A DNA stretch of 8,636 nucleotides. Origin: an uncultured bacterium (GTDB taxonomy: Bacteria > Bacillota_I > Bacilli_A > RF39 > UBA660). The number at the start of each line of letters is the position of its first letter. Positions within the stretch are counted from its first letter, which is position 1. The notes under the pieces are model-generated. The model was not told the origin of the DNA. It saw nothing but the letters and a program-made list of their open reading frames with translations, and ran no database searches. Shown here piece after piece: positions 1 through 7,110 of the stretch. The translations under genes and the position numbers were made by a program. The stretch covers positions 1-8,636 of the forward strand of contig CASEAD010000011.1 in NCBI GenBank assembly GCA_949285775.1, written 5' to 3'.

Positions 1-1
1 A

Positions 2-826
2 GGATTAAACTTAGACAAAGTAACAATAATTAATCCCTATGAATCCCCACTAACTGAAGAATTAGCAGACAAATTATACCAACTCAGAAAAGAAAAAGGA
101 CTAACTAAAGAACAAGCTAAAGAATTATTATTAAATGATTATATGTACTACGCTTGTATGTTAGTAAAAGAAGGCAAAGCAGATGGCGCTGTATCTGGAG
201 CCTGCCACTCCACTTCCAACACCTTAAGACCAGCCTTACAAATATTAAAAACAAAACCAGGAGTAAAATTAGTATCAGCTTTCTTTTTAATGGTAGTTCC
301 TAACTGTCAGTATGGTGCTAATGGAACATTCTTGTTTGCCGATTCAGGTCTAGAACAAAACCCAACCCCAGAAAAATTATCCGCCATAGCGGGTACATCT
401 GCTGAAAGTTTTGCGTTATTAGTTGAAGAAGAACCAATAGTTGCAATGCTTTCGCATTCGACAAAAGGAAGTGCTTCTCACACAGATGTAGATAAAGTAA
501 TAGAGGCCACAAGACTAGCTAAAGAACAATACCCAAATTATAAAATAGACGGAGAACTACAATTAGACGCAGCTATAGTTCCTAGTGTTGCAGAATCTAA
601 GGCTAAAGGAAGTAATGTTGCGGGGAAAGCTAATGTCTTAATATTTCCAGATTTAGATGCCGGAAACATTGGCTATAAATTAGTAGAGCGCTTAGCAAAA
701 GCCGAAGCTTACGGACCAATCTGCCAAGGAATCTCCAAGCCTGTAAATGATTTATCACGTGGTTGTACTGCTGAAGACATAGTTGGTGTTGTAGCGATTA
801 CTTCAGTTCAAGCGGGAAAAGAATAA
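2..826 (+). CDS. pta: Phosphate acetyltransferase (5'-truncated by window edge)
   Basis: Converts acetyl-CoA and phosphate to acetyl phosphate in the cytoplasm; with acetate kinase this yields ATP in fermentation. The reading frame is open from base 2 and 274 residues are visible. Pta proteins are usually about 325-330 residues, so roughly 50-55 N-terminal residues lie upstream of the window; the first internal ATG, at 143, is not the start. Family motifs in visible numbering are GAVSGACHSTSNTLRPALQ near residue 65, the central KANVLIFPDLDAGNIGYKL near 209-227, and ISKPVNDLSRGC near 244-255, which carries the conserved Ser-Arg of the active-site region. The acyltransferase-type fold (PTA_PTB family) runs to the natural C-terminus. 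The stop is followed by an AAGAGGAA ribosome site for the next gene 18 nt away, so the two are probably co-transcribed. A butyryltransferase (ptb) is less likely given these motifs. Confidence 0.95.
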   Translation, partial: GLNLDKVTIINPYESPLTEELADKLYQLRKEKGLTKEQAKELLLNDYMYYACMLVKEGKADGAVSGACHSTSNTLRPALQILKTKPGVKLVSAFFLMVVPNCQYGANGTFLFADSGLEQNPTPEKLSAIAGTSAESFALLVEEEPIVAMLSHSTKGSASHTDVDKVIEATRLAKEQYPNYKIDGELQLDAAIVPSVAESKAKGSNVAGKANVLIFPDLDAGNIGYKLVERLAKAEAYGPICQGISKPVNDLSRGCTAEDIVGVVAITSVQAGKE

Positions 827-844
827 AAAGAAAAGAGGAAAAAT

Positions 845-1897
845 ATGAATAAAATAAAATTTGTTCAATATGGTTGCGGTAAAATGAGTGAATATACCAT
901 GAGATATGCTAAAGAAAATGGAATGGAAATAGTAGGTGCTATTGACAAAAACCCAGATATAATTGGAAAGGATATTGGTAGTATTATAGGATGTGAAGAT
1001 ACAGGAATAAAGGTTTCCAGTGTCGAAAACGCAAAAGAGGTATTATCAGAGACAAAACCAGATATATGTATAATTACCACTATGAGTTTAATAAGTGATG
1101 TTTATGAATCATTAATGCAATGTGCTGAACTAGGAATTAATGCTATAACAACTTGTGAGGAAGCATTTTACCCAATGAATTCTAACCCTAGTATAACTAA
1201 ATCATTAGATGAAATGGCCAAAAAGCACAATTGCACCATCACTGGAAGTGGCTATCAAGACGCATATTGGGGAAATTTAATTTCTACCATAGCAGGTACA
1301 ACTCATAAAATAACCAAGATAAAAGGGAGTTCTTCGTATAATGTAGAAGACTACGGAATTGCCTTAGCACAAGCTCATGGTGCAGGACTTACGTTAGAAG
1401 AATTTGATAAAGAAATAGCATCAATTGATAGAATGTCAGATGAAGAAAGACAAGAGTTAATCAACAGCGGAAAATATCAGCCAAGTTATATGTGGAATGT
1501 TAATGGTTGGTTATGTGACAAGCTAGGATTAACTGTTACAAGACAAACACAAAAGTGCGTACCACAAACTCATACTGAAGATATAGAGTCAAGTACACTT
1601 AATATGACTGTACCAAAAGGAAACGCTACGGGAATGAGTGCAGTAGTAACAACCGAAACTAAAGAAGGAATAATAATTGAAAGCGAGTGTATCGGTAAAG
1701 TTTATTCTAAAGATGATTATGACTCAAACAAATGGACAGTTTATGGTGAGCCAGATACAACTTTAGTAATAGATAGACCCGCCACAGTTGAACTTACCTG
1801 TGCCACAGTAGTAAATAGAATACCTGATGTCATAAAAGCCCCATCTGGATTTGTTCCAACCTCAAAAATGGGAGAGTTAAAATACATTAATAAATAG
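845..1897 (+). CDS. DapB-like NAD(P)-dependent dehydrogenase, 2,4-diaminopentanoate dehydrogenase family
   Basis: A 350-residue cytoplasmic oxidoreductase related to dihydrodipicolinate reductase but longer, as in the Ord / COG3804-type family. The N-terminal Rossmann fold begins YGCGKMSEYTMRYA at residues 9-22 (GxGxM nucleotide-binding turn), followed by EIVGAIDKNPDIIGKDIG at 28-45. The central part has ITTCEEAFYP (101-110) and GSGYQDAYWGNL (134-145), then GSSSYNVEDYGIALAQAHGAG (161-181) and MWNVNGWLCDKLG (216-228). The C-terminal domain ends with ATVELTCATVVNRIPDVI (313-330). Characterised members oxidise 2,4-diaminopentanoate in the ornithine fermentation pathway. I infer a similar amino-acid catabolic role, but the substrate is not readable from sequence. 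It follows pta after 18 nt and is preceded by AAGAGGAA, which supports the ATG at 845. True DapB is unlikely because that enzyme is about 260 residues. A terminator follows directly. Confidence 0.75.
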   Translation: MNKIKFVQYGCGKMSEYTMRYAKENGMEIVGAIDKNPDIIGKDIGSIIGCEDTGIKVSSVENAKEVLSETKPDICIITTMSLISDVYESLMQCAELGINAITTCEEAFYPMNSNPSITKSLDEMAKKHNCTITGSGYQDAYWGNLISTIAGTTHKITKIKGSSSYNVEDYGIALAQAHGAGLTLEEFDKEIASIDRMSDEERQELINSGKYQPSYMWNVNGWLCDKLGLTVTRQTQKCVPQTHTEDIESSTLNMTVPKGNATGMSAVVTTETKEGIIIESECIGKVYSKDDYDSNKWTVYGEPDTTLVIDRPATVELTCATVVNRIPDVIKAPSGFVPTSKMGELKYINK

Positions 1898-1901
1898 TTA
1901 T

Positions 1902-1930
1902 AAAATGCTTTCTAACAAAAGCGTTTTTTT
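1902..1930 (+). terminator. Intrinsic terminator after the dehydrogenase gene
   Basis: The arms AAAATGCTTT (1902-1911) and AAAGCGTTTT (1918-1927) form a ten-pair stem with one G-U pair around a six-base loop. The run of T from 1924 continues to 1930, with further T after one C. It sits five bases after the stop codon at 1895-1897, so it ends the pta-dehydrogenase transcript. Confidence 0.8.
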
Positions 1931-1969
1931 CTTTCATAAAAAACCCTCTAATTATATAAATAAAAATAG

Positions 1970-1998
1970 TTGAATTAATATTAAAAAAAAGATATAAT
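1970..1998 (+). promoter_or_regulatory. Sigma-A-type promoter for the rlmN-prpC-prkC-rsgA run
   Basis: TTGAAT (1970-1975) and a perfect TATAAT (1993-1998) are separated by 17 bases. The expected start is near 2005, about 20 bases before the ATG of the membrane-protein gene. No comparable promoter was seen in the following genes until the one before rpe, so this probably drives the whole run. Confidence 0.8.
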
Positions 1999-2024
1999 AA
2001 GACTATAGAGAAAGTAGTGATAAT

Positions 2025-2435
2025 ATGAAAGAGAGTACTAAGAAGAAAAAAGAAAAAAAATCTAATAATCTTAATAATAAGACTAAAACAACTAAAAATA
2101 AGTTACCAAAAATAACTAAAGAATATATTATTTATTTAATATTAGGACTGTTAGATATAGTTATTATAATTTACTCAGCTAGACATAATTATGCCCATTA
2201 TGTATCCATTGCCGGTTCAAAAAATGTCTATATAGGGGATACTTTTAGAAACTTAATTTTTGGAAAAAATTACATAACACTTGTCATAACCGCTTTTTTC
2301 TTTAGCTACATCTGCTTACTCAATAAATTTATGTTTCATAAAAAAAATACTAAAAAATTTGTATTAATATTACTAATATCTCTAATACTAGTAAACTGCA
2401 TATTATTTTATACATTTACAAATAAAATTTATTAG
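2025..2435 (+). CDS. Small membrane protein of unknown function, three predicted helices
   Basis: I do not recognise this 136-residue protein. Residues 1-32 are a highly charged, Lys/Asn/Thr-rich cytoplasmic-looking segment (STKKKKEKKSNNLNNK near the start). Three hydrophobic stretches follow: about 34-52 (EYIIYLILGLLDIVIIIYS), 83-104 and 111-131. A polar segment of about 30 residues (54-82) lies between helices 1 and 2. By the positive-inside rule the N-terminus should be inside and the 54-82 loop outside. There is no cleavable signal peptide or catalytic motif. The ATG at 2025 follows AGTAGTGAT, which matches the GTGAT end of the anti-Shine-Dalgarno complement, and lies just downstream of a strong promoter. 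Its TAG stop (2433-2435) forms the start of rlmN's TAGGAGGA ribosome site, so the two are translationally linked. It is the first gene of the operon, where other Bacillota usually carry rsmB and fmt. Confidence 0.75.
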   Translation: MKESTKKKKEKKSNNLNNKTKTTKNKLPKITKEYIIYLILGLLDIVIIIYSARHNYAHYVSIAGSKNVYIGDTFRNLIFGKNYITLVITAFFFSYICLLNKFMFHKKNTKKFVLILLISLILVNCILFYTFTNKIY

Positions 2436-2443
2436 GAGGACTT

Positions 2444-3469
2444 ATGACAAATATATATAATTTAACACTAAATGATTTAGAAGAATACTTCTTAAATATA
2501 AATGAGAAAAAATTTAGAGCAAGTCAAGTGTATGAGTTCTTATATAAAAAAAGAGTAAAAACATTCGATGAAATGACAAACCTAGGAAAAAACTTAATCC
2601 AAAAATTAAAAGAAGATTTTTTCTTTCAACAAATAAAAATAATATTAAAGCAAGAAGACGTTGACGTAAAAAAATATTTGTTTGAATTATTAGATGGACA
2701 GAGAATAGAAACGGTTTTAATGTATCATAACTATGGAATAAGCATTTGCGTATCATCACAAGTAGGTTGTAATATGGGATGTAAATTCTGCGAAAGTGGA
2801 AGAACAAAAAAAATAAGAGATTTAGAACCTTATGAAATAGTTGAACAAATACTCCAAATAGAAGAAGATATTAAAGAAAGAATTTCTCACGTAGTAGTAA
2901 TGGGAATAGGAGAACCATTTGATAATTACAATAATGTATTAAAATTTGTGAAAATAATTAACGAACCGAAAGGCATTGCAATTGGTTCACGACATATAAC
3001 TATCTCCACAAGTGGTATCATAGCGGGGATTGAAAAGTTCATGTACGAAGATGGCCAAGTAAATCTCGCTATAAGTTTACACGCACCAAACGACAAGTTA
3101 AGAAGAAAAATAATGCCTATTTCAAACGCATACACTATAGAAGAATTAATAAGTGTAATCAAAAAATATATTGCTAAAACCAACAGAAGAGTAACTTTTG
3201 AATATATCATGTTAGATAATATAAATGACACCAACGAATGTGCCTTAGAATTAGCTAATTTACTAAAAGGGATAAACTGTTATGTAAACTTAATTCCATA
3301 CAATGAAACAGAAAATATTGAGTTTAAAAGAACAAAAAATAATCAAATAATGAATTTTTATGATATACTAAAGAAAAACAAGATAAATGTAACAATAAGA
3401 AAAGAATTTGGTGGTTGTGTTGATGCTGCATGCGGACAACTTAGAGCAAATCAAAATATAGGAGGTTAA
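2444..3469 (+). CDS. rlmN: Dual-specificity 23S rRNA/tRNA adenine-C2 methyltransferase RlmN
   Basis: Radical-SAM enzyme that methylates C2 of A2503 in 23S rRNA and, in characterised homologues, A37 of some tRNAs. At 341 residues it is full length for the family. The [4Fe-4S] motif is VGCNMGCKFC, with Cys109, Cys113 and Cys116. CVSSQ at 102-106 supplies the resolving Cys102, and AACGQLR at 328-334 supplies Cys330, which carries the transferred methyl. IETV (88-91) has the conserved Glu89. VMGIGEP (152-158), HITISTSG (184-191) and NLAISLHAPND (207-217) are typical radical-SAM strands. The N-terminal 90 residues form the accessory domain. The start is supported by TAGGAGGA at 2433-2440. The last two Gly codons (GGAGGT) double as prpC's Shine-Dalgarno. 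An additional Cys325 lies five residues before Cys330. Cfr-type resistance methyltransferase is a weaker alternative because the overall sequence and locus are those of housekeeping RlmN. Confidence 0.95.
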   Translation: MTNIYNLTLNDLEEYFLNINEKKFRASQVYEFLYKKRVKTFDEMTNLGKNLIQKLKEDFFFQQIKIILKQEDVDVKKYLFELLDGQRIETVLMYHNYGISICVSSQVGCNMGCKFCESGRTKKIRDLEPYEIVEQILQIEEDIKERISHVVVMGIGEPFDNYNNVLKFVKIINEPKGIAIGSRHITISTSGIIAGIEKFMYEDGQVNLAISLHAPNDKLRRKIMPISNAYTIEELISVIKKYIAKTNRRVTFEYIMLDNINDTNECALELANLLKGINCYVNLIPYNETENIEFKRTKNNQIMNFYDILKKNKINVTIRKEFGGCVDAACGQLRANQNIGG

Positions 3470-3471
3470 AA

Positions 3472-4215
3472 ATGAAATCATTTTATATAACTGATGCTGG
3501 TAAAATTAGAGAACACAATGAAGATAATGTTATTATTTTATCTAATGATAATGAAGAATATATTTTAGCGGTTGCTGATGGAATGGGTGGGCATAAAGCA
3601 GGTGAAGTAGCAAGTGCAATTGCTATTAACCATCTAACAGAAGAATTTTATAGATTAGATACAATAGGCGATAAAGAAACGGCGATTGATTGGTTGAGAA
3701 ATATTGTTACCGAAATAAATAACAAAATATTTGATTATACTAAAGAAAATCCAGACAGCAAAGGAATGGGAACAACATTAGTTTGTGCCATTCAAACGAA
3801 AAATTATTTACTATATGGAAATATTGGAGATAGCTCTGGCTTTGTAATAAAGAATAATAAAATGCACAAAGTAACAAAAGATCACACTCTAGTAAACTTA
3901 TTAGTTTCTACAGGAGAATTAACTGAAGAAGAAGCAAAATACCATCCCAGGAAGAACGTATTAATGCGTGCATTAGGAGCTAACAACCCAATTGATATAG
4001 ATATTTTTGATGTTGGTGACTCTAAAATATCTGGTATATTTCTTTGTAGCGATGGATTAACCAATATGTTAACAATAGAACAAATAGAGAAAGTACTTAA
4101 TAGCGAACTAACAGTAGAAGAAGCTGTTATAAAGTTGATAAAAAAAGCAAACGCTAGAGGAGGTAAAGATAATATATCAATTGCGTATTTAAAGAAGGAA
4201 AGCGGTGATTTATAA
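3472..4215 (+). CDS. prpC: PP2C-type Ser/Thr protein phosphatase (PrkC partner)
   Basis: Cytoplasmic metal-dependent phosphatase of 247 residues that reverses phosphorylation by the neighbouring PASTA kinase. PPM/PP2C motifs appear in order. TDAGKIREHNED (7-18) has the metal ligand Asp18, and ADGMGGHKAGEVAS (35-48) has Asp36 and Gly37. GMGTTLV (98-104) and GNIGDSS (116-122) follow, then the flap region HTLVNLLVSTGELTEEEA (138-155). LCSDGLTNML (191-200) has Asp194, and GGKDNISI (230-237) has Asp233. All the metal-binding acids are therefore present. The usual GDSR is GDSS here, a change outside the metal centre. GGAGGTTAAA, made from rlmN's last codons, precedes the ATG by a few bases. Its TAA overlaps the prkC ATG by one base (TAATG), so the phosphatase and kinase are translated in a coupled manner. 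Confidence 0.95.
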   Translation: MKSFYITDAGKIREHNEDNVIILSNDNEEYILAVADGMGGHKAGEVASAIAINHLTEEFYRLDTIGDKETAIDWLRNIVTEINNKIFDYTKENPDSKGMGTTLVCAIQTKNYLLYGNIGDSSGFVIKNNKMHKVTKDHTLVNLLVSTGELTEEEAKYHPRKNVLMRALGANNPIDIDIFDVGDSKISGIFLCSDGLTNMLTIEQIEKVLNSELTVEEAVIKLIKKANARGGKDNISIAYLKKESGDL

Positions 4216-6170
4216 TGTTATCAAAGGGGCAAAAGATTAATAATAGATATGAAATTATTAAAACTATTGGCGAAGGTGGAATGGCTAATGTATATTTAGC
4301 ACAAGATACTATTTTAAATAGACAAGTTGCTATAAAAGTATTACGTGGCGATTTAGAAAATGACGAGAAATTTATAAGAAGATTTCAAAGAGAAGCAAAA
4401 TCTGTTTCAGATTTATCTCATCCTAATATAGTTGAAGTATATGATGTAGGAGAAGAAGATAACCAACATTATATCGTTATGGAATACATAGATGGAAAAA
4501 CATTAAAACAACTAGTTCAAAAAAGAGGAGCTTTAACAGTTCCCGAAGTAGTAGACATAATGACACAAATAACGGATGGTTTAAATCAAGCTCACGAAGC
4601 ATATATTATACACAGAGATATAAAGCCACAAAATATCATGATATTAGATAACGGAATAGTAAAAATAACTGACTTTGGTATTGCAATGTCAATGAACGCT
4701 ACTCAATTAACCCAAACCAACTCTGTCATGGGCTCTGTTCACTATCTACCACCAGAACAAGCAGCAGGTAAGACCGCTACTACCAAGAGTGATATCTATT
4801 CAGCGGGAATACTTATGTATGAGTTATTAACAGGGACAGTTCCCTTTAAAGGAGATAACGCAGTTGAAATAGCTTTAAAACAAATGAAAGAAAAAATACC
4901 AAGCATTAGAAAACAAAACCCACTAATTCCACAAAGTATTGAAAATATAGTATTAAAAGCAACTGCCAAAAATCCTAAAAATAGGTATGATAACATAAAA
5001 CAAATGAATGAAGATCTAAAAAATGCCTTAAACCCAGAACACCAAAACGATATGAAGTATGAGTATCCATATCCAGAAGTAGATATCGACGAAAGCAAAG
5101 CAGTACCAATTAAACAACCAGCAGTACCTTCACCAAATGATATACCAAAACCTGATACTAGTAATGAAGAAAAACCTCAAAAAAGAAAAAAGAAAAATCT
5201 AAGTACCAAGAAGAAAATAATTATAATTTCTGCAGTAATTGTTTTATTACTAATGATAGGTACATTAGCATACTTCAACTATCAAAATCAAACCAAAGAT
5301 ATAGAAGTACCAGACGTAACAAATATGACTACTGAAGAAGCAGAAGAAACACTTAAGGAAAAAGGATTTGAATATGACATAAAGGCCGAAGAAAGTGATG
5401 AGATAGAAGAAGGAAGAGTAATAGAAACTTCTCCTAAAGCAGGATCTACAAAAAGAAAAGGAAGTATTATAACTATCATCGAATCATCAGGCCCACGAAG
5501 TGTAATCATAGAAGATTATACAGGTGAAAACTATAATACAATAGAAGAAAGATTAAAAAATAGAGGACTACAAGTAGAAGTAGAAAAGAAAACTGTTGAG
5601 GACCCAAGTGATTATATTGGAAAAGAAGATCTCATAATAGATCAAGATCCTAAGTATAATGAAACTGAGGAAGTAAAATTAGAAAAAGGGGATACTATAA
5701 CATTATATATACCAGATGTTTATAATGAATACCCAGACATGGTAGAGGAAAGCTGGATATTATCCGATGTAGTTGATTTTGTAAATAAATACTCTTTAAC
5801 CCTACGTGTAAGAGACAAAAAAGGTAATGCCATTTCTGACTACACTGAATATTTAGAATCAACAGTAACCAATCAAAGTAGAACTGGAAAAATAACATCA
5901 GGTGCAATATTTACCGTAACAATAGACGCTGATACTACTACATACTCACTAACAGTAAACTATTATTTAAGAAACACCACAATATCAGTAAGAGATTCAT
6001 TGACCCAAAACGGTATAAGAAATGGCACTACAGATACAGTAACTTGTCCTGGAATAGTCGGATATACACCAGAAAGAACTTCAATTTCATATACTATAAA
6101 TGGAACAGATGCTACTGTTAATTGTTATTACACTGAAGAAGAAACTTCAACTAACGATAATAACGAATAG
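4215..6170 (+). CDS. prkC: PASTA-domain transmembrane Ser/Thr protein kinase
   Basis: Membrane kinase of 651 residues that senses cell-wall fragments or lipid II outside and phosphorylates cytoplasmic proteins. The kinase domain spans about 12-270: glycine loop GEGGMANVYLA (19-29), VAIKVL with Lys41, HRDIKPQN (133-140) with catalytic Asp135, DFG at 153-155, a Thr/Ser-rich activation segment around 162-175, and YLPPEQ (177-182). A Pro/Lys-rich juxtamembrane linker (275-333) leads to one helix at about 334-354. Outside are a canonical PASTA repeat (363-426, VPDVTNMTTEEAEETL), a second (428-500) and a degenerate third (501-571). Residues 577-640 form an extra beta-rich domain resembling MucBP, with Cys611 and Cys637, and then an acidic tail. 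The ribosome site GGTGAT lies inside the end of prpC. The kinase fold and partner phosphatase make the assignment secure; the last domain is inferred by eye. Confidence 0.95.
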   Translation: MLSKGQKINNRYEIIKTIGEGGMANVYLAQDTILNRQVAIKVLRGDLENDEKFIRRFQREAKSVSDLSHPNIVEVYDVGEEDNQHYIVMEYIDGKTLKQLVQKRGALTVPEVVDIMTQITDGLNQAHEAYIIHRDIKPQNIMILDNGIVKITDFGIAMSMNATQLTQTNSVMGSVHYLPPEQAAGKTATTKSDIYSAGILMYELLTGTVPFKGDNAVEIALKQMKEKIPSIRKQNPLIPQSIENIVLKATAKNPKNRYDNIKQMNEDLKNALNPEHQNDMKYEYPYPEVDIDESKAVPIKQPAVPSPNDIPKPDTSNEEKPQKRKKKNLSTKKKIIIISAVIVLLLMIGTLAYFNYQNQTKDIEVPDVTNMTTEEAEETLKEKGFEYDIKAEESDEIEEGRVIETSPKAGSTKRKGSIITIIESSGPRSVIIEDYTGENYNTIEERLKNRGLQVEVEKKTVEDPSDYIGKEDLIIDQDPKYNETEEVKLEKGDTITLYIPDVYNEYPDMVEESWILSDVVDFVNKYSLTLRVRDKKGNAISDYTEYLESTVTNQSRTGKITSGAIFTVTIDADTTTYSLTVNYYLRNTTISVRDSLTQNGIRNGTTDTVTCPGIVGYTPERTSISYTINGTDATVNCYYTEEETSTNDNNE

Positions 6171-6180
6171 GAGAATTATG
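6168..6180 (+). promoter_or_regulatory. Ribosome binding site that sets the rsgA start
   Basis: TAGGAGA (6168-6174) is built from the prkC stop TAG and lies four bases before ATG at 6178. The spacing matches the rlmN site in the same operon. It decides the rsgA start over an in-frame ATG at 6100 that lies inside prkC and has no such site. Confidence 0.8.
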
Positions 6181-7014
6181 GAAGGAATAATTATAAAAAA
6201 TATAAGTAATGACTACGTAATTAAATCTAACAACAAAACATATACTTGTAAAGCACGAGGAAAATTCAGAAAAGATAACATTACTCCCCTAGTAGGAGAC
6301 AATGTCACCTTTGACGAAAATAATAATTACATTTTAAAAATAAATTCCAGAAAAAATTATCTAATAAGACCATCAGTATCCAATATAGATCAAGCCCTAG
6401 TAGTAACAAGTGTCAAAGAACCAAATTTAGATACATTCCTATTAGATAAATTATTAACAGTAATAAGTTTTAATAATATAGAACCAATTATATGTTTCAC
6501 AAAACTAGATTTACTAAATAACCAAGAATTAGAAGAAATTAATAATATTATTTCTTATTACCAAAAAATAGGATATAAAGTAATAACCAATCAACACAAA
6601 CAAGACTTTATACCAATATTAAAAAATAAAATAACTGTCCTAACAGGTCAATCTGGTGCAGGAAAAAGTAGTATCTTAAATATGCTAAATAATAATTTAA
6701 AGCTAAAAACAGATAGTATATCATATGCATTAAATAGAGGAAAACATACTACCAGACATACGGAACTTTTCGAAGTGTTAGATGGTTTTGTAGTAGATAC
6801 ACCGGGTTTCTCACAAGTAGACTTTCATAATATGACCAAAACAGATATAAGAGATAATATGAAAGAAATGTTTGATAACTTACACTACTGCAAATATAGA
6901 GATTGTATGCATATGAAAGAAGATGGATGTCAAGTAAAAAAACTAGTAGAAAAAAATGAAATACTAAATTCAAGATATAACAACTATATATTATTTATAG
7001 AAAACGGAAAATAG
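6178..7014 (+). CDS. rsgA: Small ribosomal subunit biogenesis GTPase RsgA
   Basis: Circularly permuted GTPase of 278 residues that checks late 30S maturation and leaves when GTP is hydrolysed. Residues 1-65 form the OB-fold that contacts rRNA. The G motifs are in permuted order: G4 TKLD (108-111), G1 GQSGAGKSS (157-165), the G2 region RGKHTTRHT (188-196) with conserved Thr, and G3 DTPG (207-210). The C-terminal zinc site is CKYRDCMHMKEDGC, giving ligands Cys238, Cys243, His245 and Cys251. The ATG at 6178 has its own TAGGAGA site and begins MEGIIIKN, as RsgA proteins do. An upstream in-frame ATG at 6100 would overlap prkC by 71 bases and add a stretch with no family similarity. RsgA homologues (CpgA/YloQ) are phosphorylated by PrkC, which fits its position right after the kinase. 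Confidence 0.95.
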   Translation: MEGIIIKNISNDYVIKSNNKTYTCKARGKFRKDNITPLVGDNVTFDENNNYILKINSRKNYLIRPSVSNIDQALVVTSVKEPNLDTFLLDKLLTVISFNNIEPIICFTKLDLLNNQELEEINNIISYYQKIGYKVITNQHKQDFIPILKNKITVLTGQSGAGKSSILNMLNNNLKLKTDSISYALNRGKHTTRHTELFEVLDGFVVDTPGFSQVDFHNMTKTDIRDNMKEMFDNLHYCKYRDCMHMKEDGCQVKKLVEKNEILNSRYNNYILFIENGK

Positions 7015-7038
7015 GATATTAATGTATCTTATTTTTTT
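7008..7038 (+). terminator. AT-rich intrinsic terminator overlapping the rsgA stop
   Basis: AAATAGGATA (7009-7018) pairs with TATCTTATTT (7025-7034), ten pairs with one G-U, around the loop TTAATG. The T run continues to 7038. The left arm contains the rsgA TAG stop (7012-7014). With only two G-C or G-U-containing positions the stem is weak, so some read-through into rpe is likely. Confidence 0.6.
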
Positions 7039-7051
7039 AATATAATTTTTA

Positions 7052-7081
7052 TTGTCATATATCCAATTTTTATGATAAAAT
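7052..7081 (+). promoter_or_regulatory. Probable promoter for rpe (extended -10)
   Basis: TTGTCA (7052-7057) and TAAAAT (7076-7081) are 18 bases apart. A TG one base before the -10 hexamer (TGATAAAAT) makes an extended -10. It lies between the rsgA terminator and rpe, about 30 bases before the rpe ATG, so rpe can be transcribed separately from the kinase operon. Confidence 0.55.
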
Positions 7082-7110
7082 AAACTTATAAAAGTAAGGA
7101 GTTAATAATT

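Noticed and set aside
845..1897. Dihydrodipicolinate reductase (dapB) of lysine synthesis
   Set aside because: It is about 90 residues longer than DapB and carries the TCEEAFYP and GSGYQDAYW signatures of the diaminopentanoate-dehydrogenase-like family. There are no lysine genes nearby.
2514..3234. Two minus-strand open frames with hydrophobic translations opposite rlmN
   Set aside because: Hydrophobic antisense translations are expected opposite A-rich Lys/Asn/Glu codons; rlmN is fully supported in the other frame.
2444..3469. Cfr-type antibiotic-resistance methyltransferase
   Set aside because: Radical-SAM and cysteine motifs are shared by RlmN and Cfr. The conserved rlmN-prpC-prkC-rsgA context and the AACGQLR ending fit housekeeping RlmN.
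3823..3834. PrpC inactivated because GDSR reads GDSS
   Set aside because: All metal-binding aspartates and the flap are intact, and this position is not a metal ligand, so loss of activity is not supported.
4796..5098. 100-codon open frame on the minus strand inside prkC
   Set aside because: No ribosome site or family similarity. It overlaps the conserved kinase and linker, and is explained as a by-product of A-rich coding on the plus strand.
6100..6177. Longer rsgA reading starting at ATG 6100
   Set aside because: It lies inside prkC, has no ribosome site, and adds residues unlike any RsgA N-terminus. ATG 6178 has TAGGAGA and a typical MEGIIIKN start.
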